Assembly: GCA_947476325.1 (NCBI GenBank)
Contig: CANJPZ010000002.1
Span: forward strand, 124,001 to 188,000
Direction of reading: 5' to 3'
Origin: Caulobacteraceae bacterium
GTDB taxonomy: Bacteria; Pseudomonadota; Alphaproteobacteria; Caulobacterales; Caulobacteraceae
DNA: 64,000 bases
In this document: positions 32,268 to 43,570 of the stretch, piece by piece
How the letters are laid out: each line of letters opens with the position of its first letter
How positions within the stretch are numbered: the stretch's first letter is position 1
Notes under the pieces: model-generated
Database searches by the model: none
Seen by the model: only the letters and a program-made list of their open reading frames with translations
What the model was told of the DNA's origin: nothing
Translations under genes and position numbers: made by a program

Positions 32268-32949
32268 GGCCGACCAGCTTGCCCTGCACCTGGACCTGAT
32301 CCGGTCCGAAGATACGGGTTTCATAGGTCGGGTTGGCGGCTTCCAGAGCGATGGATGCACCCTTGCGGCGCAGGCGTTTGAGGGTGGCTTCCTCGCCATT
32401 GACCAGGGCCACGACAATCTCGCCGGTATTGGCCGTGTCACCCTTCTTGATGATCACATGGTCGCCGTCGAAGATGCCGGCGTTGATCATGGAGTCGCCC
32501 TGCACTTCGAGCACATAGTGCTCGCCGGCGCCCAGCATGGTCTCCGGCACGATCAGCCGGTCTCGCTCATGCTGGATCGCCTCAATGGGCGTGCCAGCGG
32601 CGATCTTGCCTAGGATAGGCAGTTCGCGGGTGTCATTGGCGGCATGGGGCGCCTGGGGCGCGCCACCGCCATTGCCCTCGAAGACCTGCGGCTTGAAGGC
32701 CTGGCGTCCCTTGGCGGGTGCGGCGGCTGTGGCCTGGGCCGGCAGCTTGATGACTTCCAGCGCCCGGGCCCGGTGCGCCAGACGGCGCAGGAACCCGCGC
32801 TCTTCCAGGGCAGTGATGAGCCGGTGAATGCCGGACTTGGAGGCCAGGTCGAGGGCGTCCTTCATCTCGTCGAACGAGGGGGAAACACCGGTCTCCTTGA
32901 TGCGCTCATGAATGTACATGAGCAGCTCGTGTTGCTTACGGGTCAGCAT
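32248..32949 (-). CDS. lexA: SOS repressor LexA
   Basis: Transcriptional repressor of the DNA-damage response that self-cleaves with RecA. 233 residues from ATG 32949 ([10 protein letters not shown]). N-terminal winged helix with [13 protein letters not shown], a long linker, the Ala118-Gly119 cleavage site in KIAAGTP, and catalytic Ser153 (GDSM) with Lys191 (ATLKRL). An SOS box lies 38 bases upstream of the start, indicating autorepression. Overlaps comEC by 20 bases, convergently. Confidence 0.97.
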   Translation of the reverse strand: MLTRKQHELLMYIHERIKETGVSPSFDEMKDALDLASKSGIHRLITALEERGFLRRLAHRARALEVIKLPAQATAAAPAKGRQAFKPQVFEGNGGGAPQAPHAANDTRELPILGKIAAGTPIEAIQHERDRLIVPETMLGAGEHYVLEVQGDSMINAGIFDGDHVIIKKGDTANTGEIVVALVNGEEATLKRLRRKGASIALEAANPTYETRIFGPDQVQVQGKLVGLIRRYH

Positions 32950-32986
32950 GGAAACCTCGGGAACAAAGCGCAAACGTTGTTGCGAT

Positions 32987-33001
32987 GTTCTCTAGGTGTT
33001 C
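32987..33001. promoter_or_regulatory. SOS box (LexA operator) of lexA
   Basis: GTTCTCTAGGTGTTC is an exact GTTC-N7-GTTC direct repeat, the alphaproteobacterial LexA operator consensus. It sits between the lexA start and the trpC stop and overlaps the region where the -10 of lexA should be. It implies autorepression of lexA. Confidence 0.92.
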
Positions 33002-33015
33002 CCGGTTAATGTCAA
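32987..33015 (-). promoter_or_regulatory. lexA promoter
   Basis: On the minus strand a perfect TTGACA (33010-33015) overlaps the trpC stop codon. About 14-17 bases downstream is CCTAGAGAAC, which resembles the Caulobacter housekeeping -10 and lies within the SOS box. Transcription of lexA can therefore start independently of the trp genes and be blocked by LexA. Confidence 0.65.
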
Positions 33016-33794
33016 CCTAACGCCAGGAGCGCCCGGGTCGCAGCGGTCACATCGGTCTGTCGCATCAGGCTCTCGCCAACCAGCATGGCGCGTGCGCCGC
33101 AGGCCCCCAGACGCGCCACATCAGCGGGCGTGTAGATTCCGCTTTCCGTTACCAGCAAGGCATTGGCGGGCGCCAGCGGGGCCAGGCGCTCGGTGGTGGC
33201 CAGGTCAACCTCAAAGGTCTTGAGGTTGCGATTGTTGACGCCGACCAGAGTGGCGCCCAGCGCGCCGGCCCGGGCCATTTCGGCCTCGTCATGCACCTCG
33301 ACCAGCGAATCCATGCCGAATCGGGCCGCTTCCTTCATCAGGTCTGCGGCCAGAACATCGTCGACCATGGCGAGGATCACGAGGATGGCGTCAGCGCCCA
33401 AAGCTCGCGATTCGGCCACTTGCCAGACGTCGACCAGGAAATCCTTTCGGATGCAGGGCAGGGCGCAGGCGTCCCGCGCAGCGGTCAGATAGGAGTCCTC
33501 ACCAAGAAAGCTGGGCGTATCGGTCAGCACAGAGAGGCACGCCGCCCCGCCGGCTTCGTAGGCCCTGGCCAGTTCGGGCGGGTCGAAATCAGCGCGGATC
33601 AGGCCGCGCGAAGGACTGGCTTTCTTAATCTCGGCGATGAGGGCCAGCTGCCCCGGCGCATGACGGGTCTCCAATGCACGCCGGAAACCGCGCGGCGGTG
33701 AGGCCGCAGAGGAGTCGATCTGGGGCCGCGCGACCTTTCGGGCGGCGACGTCTATGCGCTTGTAGTCGGCAATGCGGGCGAGAATGTCGGTCAT
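33012..33794 (-). CDS. trpC: Indole-3-glycerol phosphate synthase
   Basis: Tryptophan pathway enzyme closing the indole ring. 260 residues, TIM barrel. Motifs: [36 protein letters not shown], and [11 protein letters not shown]. Follows the GST-like gene by 36 bases on the minus strand; lexA follows it. No moaC/moeA genes intervene between trpC and lexA here. Confidence 0.96.
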   Translation of the reverse strand: MTDILARIADYKRIDVAARKVARPQIDSSAASPPRGFRRALETRHAPGQLALIAEIKKASPSRGLIRADFDPPELARAYEAGGAACLSVLTDTPSFLGEDSYLTAARDACALPCIRKDFLVDVWQVAESRALGADAILVILAMVDDVLAADLMKEAARFGMDSLVEVHDEAEMARAGALGATLVGVNNRNLKTFEVDLATTERLAPLAPANALLVTESGIYTPADVARLGACGARAMLVGESLMRQTDVTAATRALLALG

Positions 33795-33830
33795 GTCGGG
33801 GCCTTTGATATTCGCCGCAGGCCCTCGCGG

Positions 33831-34469
33831 CTACTGAAATCCTGGCATGTTCTCGGGGCTGGCGGCCTTGAATGGCGCCAAGGCGCTGCAGGCTGACTCG
33901 ACGGCGAGCAGGCGCGGGAACGCCGACAGATCGCAGCCGAACCGGCGGCCGTTACGGAGTTGCGGAATCAGGTGCAGGTCCGCCCATCCGGGGTTATCGC
34001 CAAAACAGAAGGTCCAGTTCGCCGGCCTGCGGGCCAGGGTGTCTTCGAGGACGCTGAAGCCCAGAGTGTTCCAGTGCTGGAGCCAGAGCGTCACACCGGC
34101 TTCATCGACACCCATTTCGTTCTCCAGAAAATTGGCGTTACGGGTGATGGTCACTGCATGCATCTCGGCGGCGACATACTGGCCGAAGGCCAGGGCCTGG
34201 GCGCGAAGAATGGGATCCTCGGATAACAGGGCAGGCGTGGGCCAACGGCGCTCCACATAGTCCAGGATCGCGCCGGACTGGACGATCACGATGCCATCAA
34301 CATCCAGCGCCGGCATCAGCAGCTGCGGATTGATCCGGGCAAATTCGGCCTTGTCCATGTCGGGGACGGACACAAAGGCCCAGTCCAGGCCTTTGAGATT
34401 GAGGGCGATCCGGACGCGTTCACCGGCGGAATTGCGGGTGGCGGTGTACAGGGTCAGGCGCTCAGCCAT
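33831..34469 (-). CDS. Glutathione S-transferase family protein (maleylacetoacetate-isomerase-like)
   Basis: 212 residues from ATG 34469. N-terminal thioredoxin-like half ([20 protein letters not shown]) with [12 protein letters not shown] and [10 protein letters not shown], the glutathione gamma-glutamyl binding segment, then an all-helical half with [16 protein letters not shown]. It resembles zeta-class enzymes, but the usual SSCS motif reads ATRNSAGE, so activity is uncertain. The start overlaps the trpD stop by 8 bases, which places it inside the trp operon. Confidence 0.8.
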   Translation of the reverse strand: MAERLTLYTATRNSAGERVRIALNLKGLDWAFVSVPDMDKAEFARINPQLLMPALDVDGIVIVQSGAILDYVERRWPTPALLSEDPILRAQALAFGQYVAAEMHAVTITRNANFLENEMGVDEAGVTLWLQHWNTLGFSVLEDTLARRPANWTFCFGDNPGWADLHLIPQLRNGRRFGCDLSAFPRLLAVESACSALAPFKAASPENMPGFQ

Positions 34470-35475
34470 TGGTGACCTCAACCAGCCTGGCCAGAGCCGT
34501 CCTGGCGCGCCCGTCATCAATCGATGCGGCGGCGAGGCCGATTCCATCCTTCAGGGTCTCGACCTTGTCGGCCACGAGCAGGGCGGCCGCGGCGTTGAGC
34601 AGAACGATGTCGCGGTAGGGACCCTTCTCGCCGTCCAGCAGCCGCCTTAGCGCCGCGGCGTTGTGAGCCGGATCACCGCCCCGCAGATCCTCGGTCGTGG
34701 CGCGCGGCAGACCAACGGCTTCGGGGGTAACGGTGAAGAGATTGACACGACCGTCCTTGTACTCAGCGACCTGGGTCTCGCCCGTGGTGGTCAACTCGTC
34801 CATGCCGGCGCCGTGCACGACCCAGGCCTTTTCGGCGCCCAGCGCGCCCAGAACCTCGGCCAGCGGCTTGACCCATTTGCTGTCGTAAACACCCAGAACC
34901 TGCCGCCGGGCGCCAGCCGGATTGGCGATCGGCCCCAGCAGGTTGAACAGGGTGCGGAATCCCAGCTCGGCCCGGATTGGCGAGACGTGACGCATCGATC
35001 CGTGATGCGCCTGGGCGAACAGGAAGCAGATATTGGCCTCGTCGAGCGCCTTCAACTGCTGGTCAGCGCCAGCGTTGATGTTCACACCCAGGGCCGCCAG
35101 CACATCAGCCGTGCCCGACTTTGACGACAGCGCCCGGTTGCCGTGTTTGGCAACCTTGACGCCGCAACCTGCCACGACGAACGCAACGGCCGTTGAGATG
35201 TTCAGGGTGTGCAGGCCATCGCCGCCGGTGCCGCAAACGTCGATGACGTCATAGGGATGATCCAGCACGATCGCAGCCTTGCGCATTTCGCGGGCGCCGG
35301 CGGCGATTTCACTGACGGTCTCGCCGCGCATCCGCATGGCGGTCAGGGCGGCGGCGATCTGGGCCGGTGTGGGCTCGCCGCGCAGGCAGGCGCCGAAGAA
35401 GGCCTCGGCGTCTGCTTCGTTAAGGGTCTGGCCGTCCGCGAGGCGGGCGAGCAGCGGCTTGAAGGCGTCAGACAT
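34462..35475 (-). CDS. trpD: Anthranilate phosphoribosyltransferase
   Basis: Transfers phosphoribose to anthranilate. 337 residues from ATG 35475 ([12 protein letters not shown]). Motifs: [16 protein letters not shown] (PRPP site), [21 protein letters not shown], and [14 protein letters not shown]. Overlaps trpG by 8 bases upstream and the GST-like gene by 8 bases downstream. Confidence 0.96.
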   Translation of the reverse strand: MSDAFKPLLARLADGQTLNEADAEAFFGACLRGEPTPAQIAAALTAMRMRGETVSEIAAGAREMRKAAIVLDHPYDVIDVCGTGGDGLHTLNISTAVAFVVAGCGVKVAKHGNRALSSKSGTADVLAALGVNINAGADQQLKALDEANICFLFAQAHHGSMRHVSPIRAELGFRTLFNLLGPIANPAGARRQVLGVYDSKWVKPLAEVLGALGAEKAWVVHGAGMDELTTTGETQVAEYKDGRVNLFTVTPEAVGLPRATTEDLRGGDPAHNAAALRRLLDGEKGPYRDIVLLNAAAALLVADKVETLKDGIGLAAASIDDGRARTALARLVEVTNG

Positions 35476-36058
35476 GGGCCGTGCGCTTGACGCCGGCCAG
35501 GTCAAGGAAATTGGCCAGCAGGTCGTGGCCGCCTTCAGTGGCGATGGATTCAGGGTGGAACTGCACCCCGTGAATCGGCAGGGACTTGTGCTGCAGTCCC
35601 ATGATCTCGCCATCGTCGGTCCAGGCGGTGATCTCGAGCACGTCCGGCAAGGTCTCGCGCTTCACCGCCAGGGAGTGATAGCGCGCGGCCGTGAAAGGAT
35701 TGGGCAGGCCGGCAAAAAGGCCCTTGCCGGCGTGATGGATCTGGCTGGTCTTGCCGTGCATCAAAGTCTTGGCGCGGATCACGTCGCCGCCAAAGGCCTG
35801 CCCGATGGACTGGTGACCCAGGCAGACACCGAGGATCGGAAGGTCTGCTGGCGCGGTGGAGATCAGCTCCAGGCAAATACCGGCTTCATTGGGCGTACAG
35901 GGCCCCGGCGACAGCAGTACCGCTTCGGGCTTCAACGCGAAGGCCTGGGCGCAAGTGAGGGTGTCATTGCGCACGACACGCGTCTCCGCCCCCAGCTCGT
36001 TCAGATAGTGAACCAGGTTGTAGGTAAAGCTGTCGTAGTTATCGACGACGAGGATCAT
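35468..36058 (-). CDS. trpG: Anthranilate synthase glutamine amidotransferase component
   Basis: Class I glutamine amidotransferase supplying ammonia to TrpE. 196 residues. Nucleophile Cys in [15 protein letters not shown], oxyanion motif [13 protein letters not shown], and catalytic His-Glu in [17 protein letters not shown] 36058, 37 bases from the divergent small ORF. Confidence 0.96.
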   Translation of the reverse strand: MILVVDNYDSFTYNLVHYLNELGAETRVVRNDTLTCAQAFALKPEAVLLSPGPCTPNEAGICLELISTAPADLPILGVCLGHQSIGQAFGGDVIRAKTLMHGKTSQIHHAGKGLFAGLPNPFTAARYHSLAVKRETLPDVLEITAWTDDGEIMGLQHKSLPIHGVQFHPESIATEGGHDLLANFLDLAGVKRTAHV

Positions 36059-36095
36059 GGGGGGCTTCTAGGCCAAGTGGGGAGACTCGTCGATA

Positions 36096-36350
36096 ATGCA
36101 ACGCATGGAATCAGCTCAGCTCGACCCATCGACCGTTCAGATGCGCCTTATGGTGGCCCGCGGCCTGCTGCGACGAAGTCACGGGCCTGAGCCGGTCTGG
36201 CCGGTTGTGGCCGCGGCCGCCTTCTTCATGGTGTGCGCCTTGGGCTTTGCTGCGGCAACGATAACCGCGCCGCCCGGCAAACGCGCGCCAACGCCAACGG
36301 CGGCGAAATTCACGCCCGTCACTGAGGATGCGGCGTCCAAAATTCGCTAG
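36096..36350 (+). CDS. Small single-pass membrane protein, function unknown
   Basis: 84 residues with one hydrophobic helix (about residues 36-56, PVVAAAAFFMVCALGFAAAT), a basic N-terminal side (RGLLRRSHG) and a Pro/Thr/Lys-rich tail. No known family recognised. It runs opposite to the trp genes, between trpG and trpE, and its TAG shares CTAG with the trpE stop. An alternative Met lies three codons in. The perfect fit into the gap and the plausible topology favour a real gene; no homology support is available here. Confidence 0.55.
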   Translation: MQRMESAQLDPSTVQMRLMVARGLLRRSHGPEPVWPVVAAAAFFMVCALGFAAATITAPPGKRAPTPTAAKFTPVTEDAASKIR

Positions 36351-37882
36351 GCAAACCGCCAGGCTTCTTCGGCGGCCCGCCGCAGGGCCATGGATTTGTG
36401 GACTGTCTCTTCGTACTCGGAGTCCGGGTCTGAATCGGCGACCACGCCGCCGCCGGCCTGGACGTACATCACACCATCCTTGAACAGGGCCGTGCGCAGA
36501 ACGATGCAGGTGTCGACCGATCCATCGGCGCCGAAATAGCCCACTGCGCCAGCGTAGCCGATTCCGCGCTTTTCGCTTTCCAGTTCGTCGATGATCTCCA
36601 TGGCCCGCACCTTGGGTGCGCCTGACAGGGTGCCGGCGGGCAGGGCGGCCATCAACACATCGACCGGATCGACGCCGGGCGGGGCATTACCCTCGACGTT
36701 GGAGACGATGTGCATGACATGGCTGTAGCGTTCGATGAAGAAGCTGTCGGTAACCCGCACGTTCGGTCTGGGCGCGTCTTCGGGCGGGGCGTTGGCGCCT
36801 TCGTGACGCAACATGGCCACGCGGCCGACGTCGTTGCGGCCCAGATCCAGCAGCATCAGATGCTCGGCCCGTTCTTTCGGATCGGCCAGAAGGTCGCGCT
36901 CGTTCTGCAGGTCTTCTTCCGGCGTCTTTCCGCGCGGCTTGGTGCCGGCGATGGGACGGATGGTAATCTTGCCGTCGCGCAGGCGAACCAGGATCTCCGG
37001 CGATGAGCCGGCCAGCTGGAAACTGCCGAAGTTCAGGTAGAACAGAAAGGGCGAGGGATTGGTGCGGCGAAGCGAGCGATACAGGGCCAGGGGATCGAGC
37101 GGGAAGGGCGCCCGGAATCTGTGGCTGGGCACCACCTGAAAGATGTCTCCGGCGGCGATATAGGCCTTGGCCCGGTCGACGAAGCGGTGATAGGCCGCCC
37201 GGTCCACGGGGCTTTCGAACACTGGCGCCGGCATGGGCGCGTGCTGTGACTGAGCCATAAGGGGGCGGCGCAGGTCGGCGATGGTGGCTTCCAGCCGTGC
37301 TTCGGCCATGTCTCGCGCCTGCTTGGCGGAAATCCCCGGTGCGGGCCGCACGGTCGTCGACAGGATGATCTCGTGGGCGATGGAATCAAACACCGCCACC
37401 ACGGACGGGCGCATCATCACCGCATCCGGAAGACCCAGCGGATCGGGATTGATGTTGGGCAGGTTCTCGGCCAGGCGCACCATGTCATAGCCCAGCGCCC
37501 CGAAAAGCCCGGCCGCCATGGGAGGCACCCCCTTGGGCATGGCCAGCTGACACGCAGCGACCAGATCCCGCAGACTGTCCAGCGCCCCGCCGGACTGAGG
37601 CGTAAAGCGCTCCTGGGCAATGTCCGGGCCTTCAGCGATCTCGGCTGCATCGCCCCGGCAACGCCACACCAGATCGGGTTTCATGGCGATGATCGAATAG
37701 CGGCCGCGATAGGCGCCGCCCTCGACGCTTTCGAACAGGAACGCATAGGGTTGGCCGGCCGCGATCTTCAGGTAGGCCGAGACAGGCGTCTCCAGATCGT
37801 CGATCAGCCGTGTCCAGACAAGCTGGGCGCCGCCGGCGTCATAGAGCCGCCCGAAATCCTCCGGGGACGGCTCCAGGCTCAC
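36347..37882 (-). CDS. trpE: Anthranilate synthase component I
   Basis: Converts chorismate to anthranilate. 511 residues. The N-terminal feedback domain includes FLFESVEGG (LLES-type tryptophan site). The C-terminal chorismate-binding domain has IRPIAGTKPRGKTPEED, LMLLDLGRNDVGRVA, GTLSGAPKVRAMEII, and the GGVVADSDPDSEYEE end motif. Overlaps the upstream foldase gene by 4 bases and the small plus-strand ORF by CTAG. Confidence 0.97.
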   Translation of the reverse strand: MSLEPSPEDFGRLYDAGGAQLVWTRLIDDLETPVSAYLKIAAGQPYAFLFESVEGGAYRGRYSIIAMKPDLVWRCRGDAAEIAEGPDIAQERFTPQSGGALDSLRDLVAACQLAMPKGVPPMAAGLFGALGYDMVRLAENLPNINPDPLGLPDAVMMRPSVVAVFDSIAHEIILSTTVRPAPGISAKQARDMAEARLEATIADLRRPLMAQSQHAPMPAPVFESPVDRAAYHRFVDRAKAYIAAGDIFQVVPSHRFRAPFPLDPLALYRSLRRTNPSPFLFYLNFGSFQLAGSSPEILVRLRDGKITIRPIAGTKPRGKTPEEDLQNERDLLADPKERAEHLMLLDLGRNDVGRVAMLRHEGANAPPEDAPRPNVRVTDSFFIERYSHVMHIVSNVEGNAPPGVDPVDVLMAALPAGTLSGAPKVRAMEIIDELESEKRGIGYAGAVGYFGADGSVDTCIVLRTALFKDGVMYVQAGGGVVADSDPDSEYEETVHKSMALRRAAEEAWRFA

Positions 37883-39843
37883 TTCTTGGCCGCCGCTTTC
37901 ACGCCCGCCTTGCCCGCGGGGGCGGCCGGCGCGACAGGCTCCAGGCCCAGGGCAAGCCTGGCCCGGTCGGGATAGGACTTGACCGCGATCAGGCCGCCTG
38001 CCGAGCGCAGGACCTGTTCTTCGAGTTCCGAGCCGGTGGCCTGACCGATCTGAGCCATGGCCTGCTGACCTTCCGGCGCAAGCGTCGCCGTGTCCGGCTG
38101 CCGGATCTGATCGAGGGTCGCCACGAACTGACGCAGCGACGCCGCGGTCTGGCCGGCTGCAGGCGGGGCCTCACCGGTGAAATATTCGCCCTTCTTGGCG
38201 CTGATCGCACCGCGAACCAGAGGCTCGCCGTAGGTCTGGGCCAAGGTTTGGCCGTCGTGAACATTGAGGTCGGTAATGTGAACCACCGTGCCGCCGGCTT
38301 CGCGGGCGACGTCGGCCAGCACGCCACCCTGGCGCAGCTTGGCCGCCAGTTCCTCGGTTTTGACCTTCAGACGGTCCTGGGTCTGGCGGGCAATCCACAC
38401 CGGAACCAGCTTGTCGCGGACTTCCGCGAGCGGCGGCATGGCCGGCGGGATGACGCGGTCGACGCGAACGATGAAGTATTCGGTCGGGCTTTCCTGGACG
38501 ATGTCACTCTTTTCGTTGGCCTGCAGTTGCGAGACTTCCTGCATCAGCCGGGGGCTGACGCCAGCGGGCGGACGGCCATCCTTGGCCGAGCCGTTGGCGG
38601 CGATCGGCGGCGTGACCAGAACCGTGGCGCCGACTGACTTAGCGGCTTCGGCCATATCCTTGCCAGCGTTCAAGGCGTCCTCGAACTTGTTGGATTGCTC
38701 CGTGATCTTCATTTGCGCCGCCCGGTTGTGGGCTTCGGCCTCAGCGGCCTTGCGAAGATCGGCGGGGTTCGGCTGCTTGGCCGGGGTGACCGCAATGACC
38801 TTGATCACGGTAAAGCCCAGGCCGCCCTCGATCGGGCCGCTGTTTGCGCCTTCGGCCAGGGCGAAGGCCGCGTCGGCGGTCTTGGCGTCCGGAATGGCGG
38901 TCTTGGGCTTGTTCTCGAGAGGGACCGCGGCCGACCCGACGGCGCGGGCCACGACATCGGGCTCCTGACCCTGGGACAGGCGCGTAGCGATTGTCTGGGC
39001 CGTGGCGCGATCCTTGGCAGCGATCTGGACGATGGTGCGGGTCTCAGGCGTGGTTTGCTGATCCTTGCGGAAGTCGATGATTTTCTGGATGTCGGCTTCA
39101 CTGACTGTCACCGAAGCGGCGACGTCGGCGGCCTTGAACCGGACGATGGTCAGGATCTTGGTTTCCGGCGCGCGGATCTGCTGAGCGTTTTCGTTCATGA
39201 AGGCCGTCAACTGGGCGTCCGTCGGCGGGGCGACTGCGCCGACCATGGCTGGCGTCACATACAGGACGCTGACGTCCCGCTTCTGACGGACCATGAGAGA
39301 CTGATAAGCGGCCAGGATCGTGGGAGGGCGGAGCCCGGCCTCGACGGCGGTGTACATGTGACGGAAGGCGATCTGATCGCTCATCACGTCCTTGAACTTG
39401 TTGTCGGTCAGATTGTTTTCCGACAGGACCTTCAGATAAGAGGCGCGGTCGAAGCGGCCCGACACCGGATCAAAGAAGTCGGGAATTTTCCGCATTTCTT
39501 CGGCCATCATTTCGAGGCCTGGGCGCACGCCGAGGCGGTCGAGGACCACGCTGATCGCGGTCCGCTGGCTGAGCTGCTGCACCAGATTGTCCACGATGCC
39601 GGCGCCGACCAGCTCCTCGACGCTGACCGGGTGCTTTTGTTCCTGCTCGGCCTGTTGCTTGACCTGATCAAACTCGCGCTTGAAGTCGACGCGGTCGACG
39701 GTGTGTGAGCCAGAGGCGATGACGGTGTTGCCCTGCACGCCGGTCAGCATGTTCTTGTTCATGCCCCAGAACGCGAAACTGATGATGATCAGGGTAAAGA
39801 TCACGACCATGCCGACGGTCCGGACAGTCTTTTTGACGTTCAT
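37879..39843 (-). CDS. Membrane-anchored peptidyl-prolyl isomerase, PpiD/SurA-like
   Basis: Periplasmic folding factor tethered by an N-terminal helix (VGMVVIFTLIIISFAFWGMN, residues 11-30). 654 residues, with a SurA_N-like region (about 35-170) and parvulin-like domains (about 245-380 and beyond). The parvulin signature is weak (GPIEGGLGFTVIKV), so isomerase activity is not assured. It lies upstream of trpE with a 4-base overlap, an arrangement seen in other Caulobacterales. Confidence 0.85.
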   Translation of the reverse strand: MNVKKTVRTVGMVVIFTLIIISFAFWGMNKNMLTGVQGNTVIASGSHTVDRVDFKREFDQVKQQAEQEQKHPVSVEELVGAGIVDNLVQQLSQRTAISVVLDRLGVRPGLEMMAEEMRKIPDFFDPVSGRFDRASYLKVLSENNLTDNKFKDVMSDQIAFRHMYTAVEAGLRPPTILAAYQSLMVRQKRDVSVLYVTPAMVGAVAPPTDAQLTAFMNENAQQIRAPETKILTIVRFKAADVAASVTVSEADIQKIIDFRKDQQTTPETRTIVQIAAKDRATAQTIATRLSQGQEPDVVARAVGSAAVPLENKPKTAIPDAKTADAAFALAEGANSGPIEGGLGFTVIKVIAVTPAKQPNPADLRKAAEAEAHNRAAQMKITEQSNKFEDALNAGKDMAEAAKSVGATVLVTPPIAANGSAKDGRPPAGVSPRLMQEVSQLQANEKSDIVQESPTEYFIVRVDRVIPPAMPPLAEVRDKLVPVWIARQTQDRLKVKTEELAAKLRQGGVLADVAREAGGTVVHITDLNVHDGQTLAQTYGEPLVRGAISAKKGEYFTGEAPPAAGQTAASLRQFVATLDQIRQPDTATLAPEGQQAMAQIGQATGSELEEQVLRSAGGLIAVKSYPDRARLALGLEPVAPAAPAGKAGVKAAAKK

Positions 39844-39992
39844 CGTATTGATCCTGGCTTAACCGGACGAGCGGCGGGTTTGGGCGGGTATAGTGGAGGG
39901 TATGGGCAGGCCGCAAGCGCAGTCGAATCATGGACAGCGCGCCGGTCATGTCCTAGGCGGAAGCATCAACAAAACGGAAGACTGCCTGACCC

Positions 39993-40742
39993 ATGAAGCC
40001 GCGCCCGCTGATCGCCGGAAACTGGAAGATGAACGGCCTTGCCGCCTCGCTTGGCGAGGCCCGTGCGGTTGCGGAGGCCCTGGCTGCTGAACCGGCTGCC
40101 GCCAGCGTAGCCCTTTGCCCGTCAGCCACCCTGGTCGCCGTCATGGCGAAGACGCTGGAAGGCTCGGCAGTCCTGGTCGGGGGGCAGGACTGCCGGGCGG
40201 AGGCATCCGGCGCCTACACGGGTGATATCTCGCCTGAACAGCTCAAAGACGCCGGCGCCAGCCTGGTCATCCTTGGCCACTCCGAACGTCGCGCCGGCCA
40301 TGCCGAGACTGATGAACTGGTTGCCGCCAAGGTTGGAGGCGCCCTCAGGGCCGGTCTGAAACCCGTTATCTGCGTCGGCGAAACCCTTGAGGAGCGTGAG
40401 GCGGGCTGGGCCATCGCCGTCGTCACCGGACAGGTCGAGGACTCGCTGCCGCAAAGTCTGGCCGGACAGGATTTCGCCGTCGCCTATGAACCGGTCTGGG
40501 CCATCGGCTCCGGCCTGACTCCGACTCTTGACCAGATTGTCGAGGTCCACACCGCGATACGCAGCGTACTTGTCCGCCGGTTTGGCGCGTCAGGTCTCGC
40601 CGCGCCAATCCTTTACGGCGGCTCGGTAAAGCCTGCGAACGCCGTCGAAATCCTGGCCGCCAGCGAAGTCGGCGGCGCCCTGGTTGGCGGCGCCTCATTG
40701 AAGGCGGCCGACTTCCTCCCCATTATCCGGGCTGCCGGCTAG
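39993..40742 (+). CDS. tpiA: Triosephosphate isomerase
   Basis: Interconverts glyceraldehyde-3-phosphate and dihydroxyacetone phosphate. 249 residues. AGNWKMNG at the N-terminus, catalytic His in ILGHSERR, catalytic Glu in [12 protein letters not shown], and [10 protein letters not shown] phosphate loop. Divergent from the foldase gene; the 149-base gap holds a GANTC site (39925-39929) but no promoter I can place with confidence. Confidence 0.97.
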   Translation: MKPRPLIAGNWKMNGLAASLGEARAVAEALAAEPAAASVALCPSATLVAVMAKTLEGSAVLVGGQDCRAEASGAYTGDISPEQLKDAGASLVILGHSERRAGHAETDELVAAKVGGALRAGLKPVICVGETLEEREAGWAIAVVTGQVEDSLPQSLAGQDFAVAYEPVWAIGSGLTPTLDQIVEVHTAIRSVLVRRFGASGLAAPILYGGSVKPANAVEILAASEVGGALVGGASLKAADFLPIIRAAG

Positions 40743-40805
40743 GACTGGCGCGGCGCGCGTCCTGATGGTAAGGGCCCCGCTTTCCGAAAAGGCGCTGAAT
40801 TTCCA

Positions 40806-41216
40806 ATGCTGTTGAACATTCTTCTTGGTCTGCTGATCGTCGTGTCCGTAGCGATGGCTGGTGTGATCCTGCTCCAGCGTTCGGAAGGCGGCGGCATCGT
40901 CTCGGGCGGCAGCCAGCAGCTGATGACGGCGCGAGGCGCGGGAAACCTGCTCAGCAAGACCACTCAGGTTCTGGCGGCGATCTTTTTTGTCCTGTCGCTG
41001 CTGATCACCGTGCTGACCGGTCGCCAGTCGAGCAGTTCGTCGATCACCAATGCCATCAAGAACAAGGGCATTGACCCGACCCTGCTGCAAAAAAACCTGA
41101 CGCCGCAAGCTCCGACGCCGACCTTGCCGACGCCGACTTTGCCGACGTCCGGCGCCCCGTCGCCGACCGATATCCCGACCGCGCTTACCCTTCCGGCCGC
41201 TCCGCCCGCCAAATAG
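40806..41216 (+). CDS. secG: Preprotein translocase subunit SecG
   Basis: Small partner of SecYE in the inner-membrane translocon. 136 residues: first helix LNILLGLLIVVSVAMAGVIL, the conserved LLQRSEGGGIVSGG loop, and a second helix AAIFFVLSLLITVLTG. The C-terminal tail of about 60 residues is Pro/Thr-rich and includes a perfectly framed 15-base repeat unit twice (41115-41144, ACGCCGACYTTGCCG). Between tpiA and pyrG as usual. Confidence 0.94.
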   Translation: MLLNILLGLLIVVSVAMAGVILLQRSEGGGIVSGGSQQLMTARGAGNLLSKTTQVLAAIFFVLSLLITVLTGRQSSSSSITNAIKNKGIDPTLLQKNLTPQAPTPTLPTPTLPTSGAPSPTDIPTALTLPAAPPAK

Positions 41217-41292
41217 CGGACCGGATGTCCACAGTCTTGTCGGCGCGTGGTGAAAAGCCGCGCCTCTCTCACGCGAATCACTGCTAATCTGA

Positions 41293-42947
<1,655 letters not shown>

Positions 42948-42952
<5 letters not shown>

Positions 42953-43481
42953 TGAATGCGGCGGCTGCAACCTGTGTTGCAAGGTGATCGCGGTCGACGC
43001 TCTGGAAAAGCCGGCGGGCGTCTGGTGCAAGCATGCGCTCCCAGGTCAGGGCTGCACGATCTACGGATCCCATCCGGACGAGTGCAAGACCTTCATGTGC
43101 GGCTGGCTGACAACGCCGGAACTGGGTGATGAGTGGAAGCCGTCAACCGCACGTTTCGCGATCAGGGTGACGGGAAAGGCAACCTACATCCACGTCGATC
43201 CCAGTTATCCGGGCGCCTGGAAAAAGCCCCGCTATTACAGCGCCCTGAAAAAACGCTCCGAAGCTATGTGGACCAACAGCGGTCAGATCATCGTCTATGA
43301 TCTCGACGGCGTGACCGTGCTGTTTCCGGAGGAAGATATCGCCATAGGCTCGATTACGCCGGGCGATGTCCTGCACGCCGGCTACCGCGCCAGTCCCCTG
43401 ACCCGGCAGCCCTATGTACGCGTGGTTCCCAAAGGCGGCGCAGAGCGCGAACGGCGCGGCGCGATCTATCCCAATCGTTAG
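42948..43481 (+). CDS. CxxCxxCC zinc/iron-cluster family protein (YkgJ-like), copy 1
   Basis: 177 residues beginning MRECGGCNLCC, the CxxCxxCC motif of the YkgJ-like family, which probably binds metal. Eight cysteines lie in the first 51 residues (4, 7, 10, 11, 27, 36, 46, 51). The rest contains a WKKPRYYSALK segment and ends ERRGAIYPNR. Coupled to pyrG (TGATG). A paralogue follows 84 bases later with the same eight cysteines. Biochemical role unknown. Confidence 0.85.
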
Positions 43482-43555
43482 CAAGCCCGGGCAGGTTGCA
43501 ATGGAGATGGCCGTCCGGCATAGAGCCGCTCTCCCAAATGACATGAATCGAGACA

Positions 43556-43570
43556 GGCTGGTCTGATGCG
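43556..43570 (+). repeat. Direct repeat copy 2, remnant of the pyrG 3' end
   Basis: Identical to 42938-42952. Here the bases before the ATG read, in the frame of the following stop, Arg-Leu-Val-stop, exactly the pyrG C-terminus, although no pyrG gene precedes them. They are best read as a remnant of the segment that was duplicated. Confidence 0.85.

Noticed and set aside
40743-40765. Hairpin AGGAC...GTCCT after tpiA as a terminator
   Set aside because: The stem is short and no T run follows; secG is probably co-transcribed or has its own promoter nearby.
41115-41144. Two 15-base repeats in secG as a mobile or regulatory repeat
   Set aside because: They encode a Pro/Thr tail in frame and are best explained as codon-level expansion in a disordered tail.
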